A DNA stretch of 64,000 bases from Erythrobacter tepidarius (lineage in GTDB: Bacteria; Pseudomonadota; Alphaproteobacteria; Sphingomonadales; Sphingomonadaceae). Below the pieces are notes generated by a model. That model did not search any database. It was not told the origin of the DNA and was given only the letters and a program-made list of their open reading frames with translations. Position numbers and translations under genes: made by a program. The DNA lies in assembly GCF_002155695.1 (NCBI RefSeq), contig NZ_MUYJ01000013.1:51417-115416 (forward strand), in the 5' to 3' direction. Below are positions 26,756 through 35,989 of the stretch, piece by piece. Each line of letters starts with the position of its first letter. Position 1 is the stretch's first letter.

Positions 26756-27976
26756 GTGAACTACAATCAGATCTTCGATCAGGCGATCGAGCGCCTGCAT
26801 GAGGAAGGCCGCTACCGCGTCTTCATCGACATCATGCGCAACAAGGGTGCCTATCCCAACGCGCGCTGCTTCCACGGCCACAACGGCCCCAAGCCGATCA
26901 CGGTGTGGTGTTCCAACGATTACCTGTGCATGGGCCAGCACGAAAAGGTGATCGACGCGATGGAAGCCGCGCTGCACGATGTCGGGGCCGGCTCGGGGGG
27001 AACCCGCAATATCGGCGGCAATACGCACCTGCATGTCGAACTCGAAGCCGAGCTTGCCGATCTCCACGGCAAGCAGGCCGCGCTGCTCTTCACCAGCGGT
27101 TATGTCTCGAACGACGCTACTCTCTCGACGCTGGCCAAGCTGCTGCCGGGCTGCGTCATCTTCTCCGACGAACTGAACCACGCCAGCATGATCGCCGGGA
27201 TCCGCAATTCGGGCTGCGAGAAAAAGGTGTTCCGCCACAATGACGTGGCGCATCTGGAAGAGCTGCTGGCGAGCGTCGACATCGAAACGCCCAAGCTGAT
27301 CGCCTTCGAAAGCGTCTATTCGATGGATGGCGATATCGCCCCGATCCACGCGATCTGCGACCTCGCCGAGAAATACAATGCGCTGACCTATATCGACGAG
27401 GTTCACGCGGTGGGCATGTATGGCGCGCGCGGCGGCGGCATCAGCGAGCGCGACGGCGCGGCACACCGGATCGACATCATCGAAGGCACGCTGGGCAAGG
27501 CCTTCGGGGTGATGGGCGGCTATATCGCAGCCTCCTCCAAGGTGGTGGACTGCATCCGCTCCTATGCGCCGGGGTTCATCTTCACGACGTCGCTTTCGCC
27601 GGTGCTGGTGGCGGGAGTGCTGGCCTCGGTGCGGCACCTCAAGCAATCATCGGAGGAGCGCAATGCCCAGCAGCGCGCCGCCGCGCTGCTCAAGCTGAAG
27701 TTTACCGAGGCCGGCCTGCCGGTGATGGATTCGGTCACCCACATCGTCCCGCTGATGATCGGCGATCCGGTGCGGGCCAAGACGATCAGCGACATCCTGC
27801 TGGCCGAATACGGCATCTATGTTCAGCCGATCAACTTCCCCACCGTCCCGCGCGGAACCGAGCGGCTGCGTTTCACGCCGGGGCCGTTCCACACCGAAGC
27901 GATGATGGACGAGCTGACCGCGGCGCTGGTGGAAATCTGGGATCGTCTGGAACTCAAGCTGGCCGAGGCGGCATAG
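26756..27976 (+). CDS. hemA: 5-Aminolevulinate synthase
   Basis: PLP enzyme of the Shemin (C4) pathway: succinyl-CoA plus glycine gives 5-aminolevulinate for haem, cobalamin and, if present, bacteriochlorophyll. The 406-residue protein starts [23 protein letters not shown], has [34 protein letters not shown], the aspartate of [17 protein letters not shown] and the PLP lysine in [17 protein letters not shown] near residue 250. The glycine-rich and [11 protein letters not shown] segments fit ALAS rather than related KBL or BioF. GTG at 26756 has GAAGAGA upstream. Succinyl-CoA from the nearby propionyl-CoA operon is one of its precursors. Confidence 0.95.
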   Translation: MNYNQIFDQAIERLHEEGRYRVFIDIMRNKGAYPNARCFHGHNGPKPITVWCSNDYLCMGQHEKVIDAMEAALHDVGAGSGGTRNIGGNTHLHVELEAELADLHGKQAALLFTSGYVSNDATLSTLAKLLPGCVIFSDELNHASMIAGIRNSGCEKKVFRHNDVAHLEELLASVDIETPKLIAFESVYSMDGDIAPIHAICDLAEKYNALTYIDEVHAVGMYGARGGGISERDGAAHRIDIIEGTLGKAFGVMGGYIAASSKVVDCIRSYAPGFIFTTSLSPVLVAGVLASVRHLKQSSEERNAQQRAAALLKLKFTEAGLPVMDSVTHIVPLMIGDPVRAKTISDILLAEYGIYVQPINFPTVPRGTERLRFTPGPFHTEAMMDELTAALVEIWDRLELKLAEAA

Positions 27977-28058
27977 GCCCCTTCCCGTGCCATAGCCTGC
28001 TTTGAGCCGCGGCCCGGCTGCGCTAACGCCTTTCCCGAGACAGATTCGGGAGCGAACA

Positions 28059-28751
28059 ATGGGCGGCACGCCTGACCAGACTTACGCCGAGGTCGTCCTT
28101 GGGCGGCGCAGCATCCGCGGCTACCTCGACAAGCCCGTCCCGCGCGCGCTGATCGAGGAAGTGCTGGAAATGGCGATGCGCTCGCCCTCGTCGATGAACA
28201 CCCAGCCCTACCACTTCCACGTCATCACCGGCGAACCGCTCGACCGGATCCGCAAGGGCAACACCGAGCGGATTCTCGCTGGCGAGCCCGATAGCCGCGA
28301 GTTTCGCAAGGGCCGCCCGTTTCAGGGCATCCACCGTGATCGGCAGGTGGCCTGCGCGATCCAGCTGTTCGAGGCGATGGGCATCGCCCGCGACGACAAG
28401 GCGGCGCGGCAAGACTGGGTGCTGCGCGGCTTCCGCCAGTTCGACGCGCCGGTCTGCGTGATCATCACCTATGACAGGGTATTGTCCGATGCCGATGACA
28501 CCGTGTTCGATTGCGGCGCGGTGACGACCGCGCTGGTCAACGCGGCATGGAGCAAGGGGCTGGGCTGCGTGATCAACTCGCAAGGGATCATGCAAAGCCC
28601 CGTGGTGCGCGAACATGCCGGCATCCCGGATGATCAGGTGATCATGAAAGCGGTAGCGATGGGCTGGCCCGATCCCGATTTCCCGGCCAATCCGGTGCGG
28701 ATCACCCGTCGCAGTGTCGCCGAAGCGGCGCGCTTCATCGGCTTCGACTGA
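28059..28751 (+). CDS. Nitroreductase-family NAD(P)H:FMN oxidoreductase
   Basis: A 230-residue FMN-binding protein of the nitroreductase fold. The N-terminal FMN-phosphate loop is VVLGRRSIRGYLDKPV, followed by MAMRSPSSMNTQPYHFHVITG, and the C-terminal FMN-binding segment GWPDPDFPANPVRITRR. VFDCGAVTTALVNAAWSKGLGCVINSQ is the dimer and flavin-contact helix. ATG at 28059 gives the family-length N-terminus. The substrate cannot be read from the sequence: nitro-compounds, quinones or enoates are all possible. Confidence 0.85.
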   Translation: MGGTPDQTYAEVVLGRRSIRGYLDKPVPRALIEEVLEMAMRSPSSMNTQPYHFHVITGEPLDRIRKGNTERILAGEPDSREFRKGRPFQGIHRDRQVACAIQLFEAMGIARDDKAARQDWVLRGFRQFDAPVCVIITYDRVLSDADDTVFDCGAVTTALVNAAWSKGLGCVINSQGIMQSPVVREHAGIPDDQVIMKAVAMGWPDPDFPANPVRITRRSVAEAARFIGFD

Positions 28752-28968
28752 GCGCGCCCCCCGGCCAAGCTGCCGCACCGCTCGCCGGCTGGCTTCGCCT
28801 GGTGCTTGCCTAGTGAAGAGCGGCCGATGGTTCAGGCGGCCGGCCGCGGCGAGCGCCGCGACCCGTGCCGGCGGCACGCGCGATGGCTTCTTCGCCATGG
28901 CGATGGCGCGCCAGACCGGCTGCGGGATCGCTGCCGCCCCGCGCCGAGGCCGGGCGGCAGCGCAAGTC

Positions 28969-30174
28969 CTAGCGCAAGGACACCACGTTGTCGGCGGCCT
29001 CGCGCTGGCGCGAACCGTCGAACATGCTCATCATCGGCTCGTCGGCCACGGTCACCACCGCCGCCGCGCCATAGCCGTTGAAGCCGGTCTTCATCGCCGC
29101 GCCATAGGCGCCCAGCATCCCGATCTCGATATAGTCGCCCGCCTGGATGTCGGCCGGAAGCCGGAATGGGCCCTTCATGTAGTCGGCATCGTCGCAGGTC
29201 GGCCCATAGAAGGCGAAGTCCTGATCATCCTCGATCAGGTCGTCCTCGAGCGCGCGCACCGGGAAGCGCCACGCGACGTGGGCGGCATCGTAGAGGGCGC
29301 CATAGGCGCCATCGTTGATGTACAGCTCCTCACCGCGGCGCTTGTTCACCTGCACGATCATCGAGCTGTATTCGGCCGAAAGCGCGCGACCGGGTTCGCA
29401 CCACAGCTCGGCGTTGTAGGCAATCGGCAGGGCCTCGAAATGGCGGGCGATGATCGCGAAGTAATCTTCCATCGGCGGCGGTTCGAGCCCGGGGTAGGCG
29501 CTCGGGAAACCCCCGCCTACGTCGATCATGTCGATCACCACCGAGGCCTCGGCAATCGCCGCGCGGGTGCGGTCGAGCGCCTGAACGAAGGCGAACGGGG
29601 TCATCGCCTGGCTGCCGACATGGAAGCACACGCCCAGCCAGTCGCAATGCTGGCGGGCTTGCTGCAGCAAGGCCGGCGCCTGGACGAGATCGCAGCCGAA
29701 CTTGCTGGCGAGGCTCAGCTCCGAATATTCCGACGAAACGCGCAGCCGCACGCACAGGCGCAGATCGCGCGGCGCTTCGCGGGTGACGGGGTGACGGCAA
29801 GCCTCGACGATCTTCTCCAGCTCCTCGACCGAATCGAGGCTGAAGGTGCGCACGCCATGGGCGAAATAGGCTTCTCTGATCGCCGCCGGGGTCTTTACCG
29901 GATGCATGAAGCACAGCACCGCCTCGGGCAGCAGGTCGCGCACCAGCCGCACCTCGGCAATCGAGGCGACATCGAAATGGGTAATACCCGCGCTCCACAG
30001 CACCCGGATGAGATCGGGCGCCGGGTTGGCCTTGACCGCATAGAGCACCTTGCCCGGAAACTTCTCGACAAAGAAACGGGCAGCGCGCCGCGCGGCGTGC
30101 GGGCGGTTGAGGATAACGGGTTCGTCCGGGCGGAGATCGCGGACTACAGCCAGTGCGTCAGGATAGATGTGCAA
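28969..30174 (-). CDS. Type III PLP-dependent ornithine/lysine-type decarboxylase
   Basis: Alanine-racemase-fold decarboxylase of the ornithine/DAP/arginine decarboxylase 2 family; most likely ornithine decarboxylase giving putrescine, though lysine-active members exist. Seen features: PLP-lysine segment KVLYAVKANPAPDLIRVLW near residue 50, HVGSQAMTPFAF, the glycine loop DMIDVGGGFPSAYPG, EPGRALSAEYSSMIV with the phosphate-contact residues, and the substrate Cys/Asp segment FYGPTCDDADYMKG. TTG at 30174 starts LHIYPDALAVVRDLRPDEPV and gives 401 residues, normal for the family; the longer frame to 30318 lacks similarity. It lies just downstream of a possible polyamine-linked leader RNA and near the carboxynorspermidine operon. 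Confidence 0.85.
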   Translation of the reverse strand: MHIYPDALAVVRDLRPDEPVILNRPHAARRAARFFVEKFPGKVLYAVKANPAPDLIRVLWSAGITHFDVASIAEVRLVRDLLPEAVLCFMHPVKTPAAIREAYFAHGVRTFSLDSVEELEKIVEACRHPVTREAPRDLRLCVRLRVSSEYSELSLASKFGCDLVQAPALLQQARQHCDWLGVCFHVGSQAMTPFAFVQALDRTRAAIAEASVVIDMIDVGGGFPSAYPGLEPPPMEDYFAIIARHFEALPIAYNAELWCEPGRALSAEYSSMIVQVNKRRGEELYINDGAYGALYDAAHVAWRFPVRALEDDLIEDDQDFAFYGPTCDDADYMKGPFRLPADIQAGDYIEIGMLGAYGAAMKTGFNGYGAAAVVTVADEPMMSMFDGSRQREAADNVVSLR

Positions 30175-30433
30175 CTCAAGGGACCCCCAAAACGGTTCTG
30201 TTAAACCATAAAACGACAAGCTGCCTTGCGGTTTGGAAGTCCCCTTGGGGCAGCGGAAGCGCGCAGATAGGGCCTGGGGGCCGAAATGCAAACAAAAAAT
30301 GGGGCTGCGCAGCCGCAAATGTTACTTTTTCGAGACACCCTCGCCAACATGACCGGAATGTGACGGAAATCACAGGATTTCCGGCGACCCGCTGATGCAG
30401 GCATGAGCGATCAGAATGGGATTTTGCGGGCCC
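30175..30433 (-). promoter_or_regulatory. Long 5' leader of the decarboxylase, candidate regulatory RNA
   Basis: Read toward the decarboxylase, this 259-bp gap contains GGCTGCGCAGCC (30303-30314, a perfect palindrome), the inverted repeat CCCC-AA-GGGG and GGTT-TAACAG-AACC just before the start codon. Alphaproteobacterial ornithine decarboxylase genes often carry a long speF-type leader, so this one is a candidate. The match has not been tested; a simple promoter region is the alternative. Confidence 0.35.
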
Positions 30434-30961
30434 TCAGCTGCCCGTGGACGGCTGCTGCGCAGACTCGCCGGCTGCGACCGGATAGGCCTCGCCAATGAGG
30501 CTCAGCAGCACTTCGACATTGGCGCGCAGATTGGCCATGGTGACCCCCTCGTCGAGCACGACGTAACGGGTGAAGCCGAGCGACTTCTGCTCGAAATCGG
30601 CCCACACATTGAGCGCGGCATATTCGCTGTTGGCCTTGGCGATCGTCTCGTAGGTGGTGGCCGGCGGCAGATCGAACTGCACCTGCATCAGCACGCCCTG
30701 GCAGCCGGACACGCCGTTCATCCCGCAGGCCGTGCCGAGCAGGACATATTTGAGCTGATCGCGGTCTTCGGCGAGCACCACGATCTGCCCGCCCTCGCCT
30801 TGTTCGAGCACCTGATGCCCAAGCGCGCCGACCAGAGCCGCCAGATCGGCGGTGTCGATCGACTTCACCACCCGGTCAGGCACGAAATCCTGCGCCGCAG
30901 CCGGGGTCGCCAGCCCCGCCAGCGCCAGCGCGCCCACCACGCACCATCCTGCAAACCCCAT
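30434..30961 (-). CDS. YbjN-domain-like secreted protein
   Basis: A 175-residue protein with a clear signal peptide (MGFAGWCVVGALALAGLATPAAAQ) and an AGGAGG ribosome site before ATG 30961. The mature part, DFVPDRVVKSIDTADLAALVGALG then the strand pair EGGQIVVLAEDRDQLKYVLLGTACGMNGVSGCQG, resembles the sensory YbjN-like (type III secretion chaperone-like) fold found as free periplasmic proteins in sphingomonads. LNVWADFEQKSLGFTRYVVLDEGVTM is the conserved central block. The disulfide-compatible pair C-G-M-N-G-V-S-G-C is unusual. It follows nspC at a 38-bp distance, so it may be the last gene of that operon. Function unknown. Confidence 0.6.
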   Translation of the reverse strand: MGFAGWCVVGALALAGLATPAAAQDFVPDRVVKSIDTADLAALVGALGHQVLEQGEGGQIVVLAEDRDQLKYVLLGTACGMNGVSGCQGVLMQVQFDLPPATTYETIAKANSEYAALNVWADFEQKSLGFTRYVVLDEGVTMANLRANVEVLLSLIGEAYPVAAGESAQQPSTGS

Positions 30962-30999
30962 CAAGCCTCCTGCAGCATCGCTGCCGGGCCTTCCCCGGA

Positions 31000-32193
31000 T
31001 CAGCTCAGGCGATCCCTGAAATCCTCGTAGTCGAATCGCCTGATGCAGTCGAGCGCGTCGGTCTCGCTGTCCCACAGCCAGATGCTCGGCAGCGCCACGC
31101 CGTTGAAGGTATTGGTTTTGACCATCGAATAATGCGCCTGATCGAGGAAGGCGAAGCGCGCACCGGGTTCGGCGGGTACCGGCAGGCGATAGTCGCCGAT
31201 CACGTCGCCCGCGAGGCACGATGGCCCGCCCAGACGAATCGGGATCATGCGTTCATCCTGCAATTCGCCCAGCATCGCCGGGCGATAGGGTGCCTCGAGC
31301 ACATCGGGCATATGGCAAGTCGCCGAGATATCGGTGATCCCCACCGGGATCTCGTTGAAGTGCGTGTCGAGCAGCGTGCCGACGAGAATCCCGGCATCGA
31401 GCGCCACCGCCTCGCCCGGTTCGAGGATGATCTCGCAGCCGGTGTCTTGCGCTGCATCCTTGAGGAATTCGACCAGTTCCTCGCGCTGGTAATCGGCGCG
31501 GGTGATGTGGTGGCCGCCGCCCATGTTGATCCATTTCAATTGCCCGTAGAACGGCTCGATCACGTCGAACACCCGGTCCCAGGTCGCCTTCAATGGCTCG
31601 AAATCCTGTTCGCACAGGTTGTGGAAGTGAATGCCCTCGATCCCTTCCAGATGTTCCTCGGTCAGCTGGTCGAGCGGAAAGCCGAGGCGCGAACCGGGGG
31701 CGGAGGGATCATATTTGGCGACCTCGCCGGTTGGAACCTGCGGATTGATGCGCAGCCCGACGCTGACGGGCGAACCGTTCGCCGCCGCAGCATCCAGGAT
31801 CAGCCGCGCGCGCTGGTGCTGGAAGGGCGAATTGAAGATCACGTGATCCGAAAGCCGGCAAATCTCCTCCAGCTCCTCGGGCTTGAAGGCGGCGGAATAG
31901 GTCGCGATCTCGCCATCGTAGAACTCGCTCGCCAAGCGCGCTTCCCACAGGCCGGAGGTCGACACCCCGTCGAGATATTCGCCGATGATCGGCGCGACCG
32001 ACCACATGGAAAAAGCCTTGAGCGCAGCAAACACCTTGATGTTCGCCCCCTCGGCTGCGGCCGCATCGCGCACCGCGGCCAGCACCCGGCAATTGGCGCG
32101 CAGCTTGGCGGCATCGACCACGAAGGCAGGGCTGTCGACCCGCGACAGATCGAAATGGGCAAAGGCGCCCGGATCACCGGCCTTGGTCTGCAT
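31000..32193 (-). CDS. nspC: Carboxynorspermidine (carboxyspermidine) decarboxylase
   Basis: PLP enzyme that removes the carboxyl group of carboxynorspermidine or carboxyspermidine, the last step of the alternative polyamine route. The 397-residue protein has SPAFVVDAAKLRANCRVL, the PLP-lysine segment IKVFAALKAFSMWSV, GISTSGLWE-like VSTSGLWEARLASEF, HFHNLCEQ, the glycine loop INMGGGHHITRADYQ, LEPGEAVALDAGILVGTLLD and GGPSCLAGDVIGDYR with the Cys and Asp of the active site. ATG at 32193 overlaps the preceding DUF486 gene stop by one base (TGATG). The partner synthase is encoded in the same operon at 33499-34725. Confidence 0.92.
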   Translation of the reverse strand: MQTKAGDPGAFAHFDLSRVDSPAFVVDAAKLRANCRVLAAVRDAAAAEGANIKVFAALKAFSMWSVAPIIGEYLDGVSTSGLWEARLASEFYDGEIATYSAAFKPEELEEICRLSDHVIFNSPFQHQRARLILDAAAANGSPVSVGLRINPQVPTGEVAKYDPSAPGSRLGFPLDQLTEEHLEGIEGIHFHNLCEQDFEPLKATWDRVFDVIEPFYGQLKWINMGGGHHITRADYQREELVEFLKDAAQDTGCEIILEPGEAVALDAGILVGTLLDTHFNEIPVGITDISATCHMPDVLEAPYRPAMLGELQDERMIPIRLGGPSCLAGDVIGDYRLPVPAEPGARFAFLDQAHYSMVKTNTFNGVALPSIWLWDSETDALDCIRRFDYEDFRDRLS

Positions 32194-32546
32194 CAGCCGA
32201 GCGGGCTCTTGAAGATCATGAATGCGCCTCCTGCAATCAGGGCAAAACCGAGAAGCTGGCTCGGCCCCGGCGTCTGTCCGAACAGTGCCCAGGCCACCAG
32301 CACGAATGCGCCGAGAGATAGGACCTCCTGGATGGTCTTCAATTCGGCAAGCGAATAGTGGGCGATGCCGATCCGGTTGGCGGGCACCGCGAGGCAATAT
32401 TCGAACAGCGCGATTCCCCATGCCAGGCCGATCGCGGCGAGCATTCCCAGCGAGGGCTGTTTGAGGTGGTAATACCACGCGACATTCATGAGGATGCCCG
32501 ATGCCGCCAGCAGCAGAATCGGCCAGAGCGCGGCGAGACTCGTCAT
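32193..32546 (-). CDS. DMT-superfamily (DUF486) small membrane protein
   Basis: A 117-residue inner-membrane protein with four hydrophobic segments. The family blocks are the start MTSLAALWPILLLAASGILMNVAWYYHLK, the helix with GIALFEYCLAVPANRIG, and SLAELKTIQEVLSLGAF, as in DUF486 proteins of the drug/metabolite transporter superfamily. The protein is embedded between a beta-propeller lipoprotein and nspC, with one-base and four-base overlaps, so it is translationally coupled to polyamine biosynthesis. A polyamine-related transport role is an inference from position only. Confidence 0.8.
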   Translation of the reverse strand: MTSLAALWPILLLAASGILMNVAWYYHLKQPSLGMLAAIGLAWGIALFEYCLAVPANRIGIAHYSLAELKTIQEVLSLGAFVLVAWALFGQTPGPSQLLGFALIAGGAFMIFKSPLG

Positions 32547-33499
32547 TTCACCCCTCCGCCTGGCAGCTTGAAGCGCACCACGCGCCCGCCCGCCACATCA
32601 GCGAGATAGGCATGGCCGTCCGGCCCGAGCGCAAGATCGTGGCCGAGGCTGGCATCCTTGCCCGGCAGGCCGATATCGTAGGATGCCTCGATCGTTCCAT
32701 CGGCGGCATAGACGCGGATGATCGCGCTCTTGCGATCGGCGCCGTCGCGCCCCTCGACCGCGAGCAGCCGTCCGCCGCCGAGAGGCTTGAGGCCGTAGGT
32801 GTGGTTGCCTGCGCGCGCGGCCCAGCTGGCAAGCTCCTTGCCGTCGTGATCATGGACCGCGATCCGCGCATGTTCACGGTCGGCAACGTAGATGTGCGCC
32901 TCGTCCACCGCCACCGCATGGGCGACCTTGAACGCGCCCCAGTCGCGGATGAAGGTTCCTTGCGGGGAGAACTCGGCGACGCGGGTGTTGACATAGCCAT
33001 CGGCGACGAGCACGCGGCCCGGCAGAAAGGCGACATCGGCCGGGCGGCCGAAATGGGCAGCGTCCTGCGCGCTGACGCCGCGTTCGCCGAGCGTGAGTTC
33101 CAATGCACCTTCGGGCGAGAAGCGCATCACCTGTTCGCGCGCGACATCGGTGATCCACACCTTGCCTTCCGGGTCGATCGAGATGCCGTGCGGCATGATG
33201 AATTGCCCCGCCCCCCATTGCGCGAGCAACCTGCCGTCAGGCGCAAACTTGAACACGGTTGGCTCGTCGATCGGCGCGCTGGGGAAAGGCTCCTCCCACT
33301 TGCGTCCGGCGCGGTGCAGCACCCAGACATTGCCAGACGGGTCGACATCCACCCCGCTGGCCTCGCCAAACGGCGCACCCTGCGGAATGGTCGGCCAGTC
33401 GGTATCGACCGCCAGCCTGGGCACGTCCTCGGGCGGGGGCATGGCAGCATCACAGGCCGCAGGCGCAAGGGCTGCAGCCGCGGCCCAGACCAGACGCAT
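32543..33499 (-). CDS. NHL-like six-bladed beta-propeller lipoprotein
   Basis: A 318-residue protein with a lipoprotein-like N-terminus: MRLVWAAAAALAPAAC, the cysteine at about residue 16 being a plausible lipobox (LAPAAC is not a perfect match). The mature part carries repeated propeller blades with the V-D-P-x-G-N-V-W-V and I-D-P-E-G-K-V-W-I-T-D pattern (GVDVDPSGNVWVLHRAG, GISIDPEGKVWITDVA, DEAHIYVADREHARIAV, GPDGHAYLADVAGGRVVRFKLPGG), similar to NHL/peptidyl-amidating-lyase-like propellers. ATG at 33499 overlaps the carboxynorspermidine synthase stop (TGATG), coupling it to the polyamine operon. Ligand is unknown. Confidence 0.75.
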   Translation of the reverse strand: MRLVWAAAAALAPAACDAAMPPPEDVPRLAVDTDWPTIPQGAPFGEASGVDVDPSGNVWVLHRAGRKWEEPFPSAPIDEPTVFKFAPDGRLLAQWGAGQFIMPHGISIDPEGKVWITDVAREQVMRFSPEGALELTLGERGVSAQDAAHFGRPADVAFLPGRVLVADGYVNTRVAEFSPQGTFIRDWGAFKVAHAVAVDEAHIYVADREHARIAVHDHDGKELASWAARAGNHTYGLKPLGGGRLLAVEGRDGADRKSAIIRVYAADGTIEASYDIGLPGKDASLGHDLALGPDGHAYLADVAGGRVVRFKLPGGGVK

Positions 33500-34725
33500 C
33501 AGAAATCCACCGGCCCGGCCATTTCCTCGACCGTCCACGGCAGGCCGTGTTCGTTCAGCATCGCCATGAAGGGATCGGGATCGAGCTGTTCGATGTTGAA
33601 CACGCCTTCCCCCCGCCACTTGCCCTGCACCATCAGCGCCGCGCCGATCATCGCCGGCACGCCGGTGGTGTAGGAAACCGCCTGGTTGCCGGTCTCCGCA
33701 TAGGCCGCCTCATGCGAGCAGATGTTCTTGATGTAGAACGTCTTTTCGCCGCTGCCATCCAAGGCTTCGCCGGTCGCGATCACGCCGATATTGGTGTTGC
33801 CCTTGGTGGTCTCGCCCAGCGTTTCGGGCTTGGGGAGCACCGCGGCGAGGAATTGCAGCGGGATGATGTCGCGGCCCTGATACTTGACCGGCTTGATCGA
33901 GGTCATGCCGACATTCTGGAGCACGGTCAGATGGGTGATGTACTGGTCGCCAAAGGTCATCCAGAAGCGCGCGCGCTCAAGCTCGGGGACGAACCTGGCA
34001 AGGCTTTCCAGCTCCTCGTGATACATCAGATACATGTTCCTCGGGCCGACCGCCTCGAAATCGAAGGCGACCTTGGTGCTCATCGCCGGAGTCTCGACCC
34101 AAGCCCCATTCTCCCAGTGGCGCGCCGGGGCGGTCACTTCGCGGATGTTGATTTCCGGGTTGAAATTGGTGGCGAAATGCTGGCCGTGATCGCCGCCGTT
34201 GCAATCGAGGATATCGAGCTGGCGGATCGTCTTCAGCTTGTGCTTCTTGAGCCACATGGTGAAGACGCTGGTGACGCCCGGATCAAAGCCGCTGCCCAGC
34301 AGCGCCATCAGGCCAGCGTCCCTGTACCGCTCGTGATAGGCCCACTGCCACTTGTATTCGAACTTGGCCTCGTCCTTGGGTTCGTAATTGGCGGTGTCGA
34401 GGTAATCGACGCCCGCTTCGAGGCAGGCATCCATGATCGGCAGGTCCTGATAGGGCAACGCGAGGTTGACGACGAGGCCCGCACCGGTCTTGCGGATCAG
34501 GTTGACCATCGCCGGGACTTCCTCGGCATCGATTTCGTAGGTGGCGATATCGCGCCCGCAGCGCTCCTTCACCGACGCCGCGATCGCATCGCACTTGGCC
34601 TTGGTGCGGCTGGCAAGGTGGATGTCCGGGAAGATATCAGGGTTGAACGCCATCTTGTGGACGCAGACCGAACTGACCCCGCCCGCACCGATGACCAGAA
34701 CCGTGGGGGACTTTGCTGCCGACAT
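33499..34725 (-). CDS. Carboxynorspermidine synthase (saccharopine dehydrogenase family)
   Basis: NADPH-dependent enzyme that condenses L-aspartate semialdehyde with a diamine to carboxy(nor)spermidine. The 408-residue protein has the N-terminal Rossmann motif TVLVIGAGGVSSVCVHKMA, VVNLALPYQDLPIMDACLEAGVDYLDTANYEP, GSGFDPGVTSVFTMWLKKH, DCNGGDHGQHFATNFNPEINIREV and IGAALMVQGKWRGEGVFNIEQLDPDPFM at the end, all typical of the CASDH branch rather than lysine-forming saccharopine dehydrogenase. Linkage to nspC is decisive. ATG at 34725 gives the expected N-terminus. Confidence 0.9.
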   Translation of the reverse strand: MSAAKSPTVLVIGAGGVSSVCVHKMAFNPDIFPDIHLASRTKAKCDAIAASVKERCGRDIATYEIDAEEVPAMVNLIRKTGAGLVVNLALPYQDLPIMDACLEAGVDYLDTANYEPKDEAKFEYKWQWAYHERYRDAGLMALLGSGFDPGVTSVFTMWLKKHKLKTIRQLDILDCNGGDHGQHFATNFNPEINIREVTAPARHWENGAWVETPAMSTKVAFDFEAVGPRNMYLMYHEELESLARFVPELERARFWMTFGDQYITHLTVLQNVGMTSIKPVKYQGRDIIPLQFLAAVLPKPETLGETTKGNTNIGVIATGEALDGSGEKTFYIKNICSHEAAYAETGNQAVSYTTGVPAMIGAALMVQGKWRGEGVFNIEQLDPDPFMAMLNEHGLPWTVEEMAGPVDF

Positions 34726-34957
34726 GAGCGGAACCTTTCGTGAAGCGATGCGAATCTTGCGTCGCCCTCTAATCGAATGCGCGGGTGGGGACAAATGATC
34801 CCCGTTTCCTACCGGGCGATGTTGACGCAGCTTGCGCCGATGACCTGTCGGCACCTGCTCTCCTGCCCCTCTCCCGCGATTGAGGCTTTGCGCGCGGCGC
34901 AGTTTTCTGTTTCAGGACTGTGTCTCATGTGTCTCCAACAGACAGGTTTCAACGTCC

Positions 34958-35911
34958 GTGGCTGAACGAATCCCCACAACCCAAGGCGTGATCGCTGCTG
35001 CCGAGGCTGTCGCCGCGATCCTGCCGCCCACCCCGCTGCTGCCGGTCGCGATCGGCGACGTGCAGGCATGGGTGAAGGCCGAGGTGCTGCAACCGATCGG
35101 CGCGTTCAAGATCAGGGGTGCGTGGTGGCGGCTCTCAAGCCTCACCGCGGCCGAGCGCGCAGGCGGTGTCGTGGCGGTGTCCTCGGGCAACCATGCGCAA
35201 GGGGTGGCCTGGGCGGCCAAGCGGCTCGGCATCCGGGCGACCATCGTCATGCCGCATGACGCGCCGGCGGTGAAGCTGGCCAACACCCGGATGCTGGGGG
35301 CCGAGGTGGTGCTTTACCGGCGGCCGCAGGAAGACCGCGACGAAGTGGCCGCGCGGCTGATCGCCGAGCAGGGCGGCACGCTGGTACATGCCTTCGGCGA
35401 TCCCTGGGTGATCGAGGGTCAGGGCAGCGCAGCGATTGAAATCGCAGCACAATTGGGCCGCGCACCCAGCCGCATCATCGCCTGCTGCGGCGGCGGCGGG
35501 CTGGCAGCAGGGCTGGCGCTCGGCGCGCCGGGCAGCGCCATCCACCTGGTCGAGCCGGAGGGCTGGGACATGGTCGGACAGGCGATTGCGGCGGGCGCAC
35601 TGGTCCACGCCGCGCCACAAGCACCCAAGACCATCTGCGACGCGCTGCAACCGAATGCCACCAAGCCCTTGAACCTCGCCCTGCTCAAGGGCCGGGCCGA
35701 GCCGGGCGTGACCGTCACCGACGCCGAGGTGCGCGCGGCGCAGCGCTTCGCCTTCCATCAGCTGCGCCTCGTGGTCGAGCCGGGCGGGGCGGCGGCGCTG
35801 GCGGCGGCCCTGGCGGGCAAGGTGCCGGTGGACGAAGACACGGTCATCATGCTCACCGGCGGCAATGCCGATCCGGCGGACTATGCGGCAACGATTGCCG
35901 GAAGCGCCTAG
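34958..35911 (+). CDS. Threonine/serine dehydratase-type PLP enzyme
   Basis: A 317-residue fold type II PLP protein without the C-terminal regulatory ACT-like domain of biosynthetic IlvA. The PLP lysine is in EVLQPIGAFKIRGAWWRL near residue 50, followed by VAVSSGNHAQGVAWAAKRLG, the glycine-rich phosphate loop IACCGGGGLAAGLAL, and VVEPGGAAALAA in the C-terminus. These suit a catabolic threonine dehydratase (TdcB-like) or serine racemase-like enzyme. GTG at 34958 (VAERIPTTQGVIAAAEAV) is chosen; ATG at 34880 would add 26 residues lacking similarity. It is divergent from the carboxynorspermidine operon. Confidence 0.8.
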   Translation: MAERIPTTQGVIAAAEAVAAILPPTPLLPVAIGDVQAWVKAEVLQPIGAFKIRGAWWRLSSLTAAERAGGVVAVSSGNHAQGVAWAAKRLGIRATIVMPHDAPAVKLANTRMLGAEVVLYRRPQEDRDEVAARLIAEQGGTLVHAFGDPWVIEGQGSAAIEIAAQLGRAPSRIIACCGGGGLAAGLALGAPGSAIHLVEPEGWDMVGQAIAAGALVHAAPQAPKTICDALQPNATKPLNLALLKGRAEPGVTVTDAEVRAAQRFAFHQLRLVVEPGGAAALAAALAGKVPVDEDTVIMLTGGNADPADYAATIAGSA

Positions 35912-35989
35912 GCCTGTGGAAACCGTCATACAGGCGACACGCTGCGGCCATATGGCGGGCCAGACGCAATCACCGGGACAGCACGGCAC

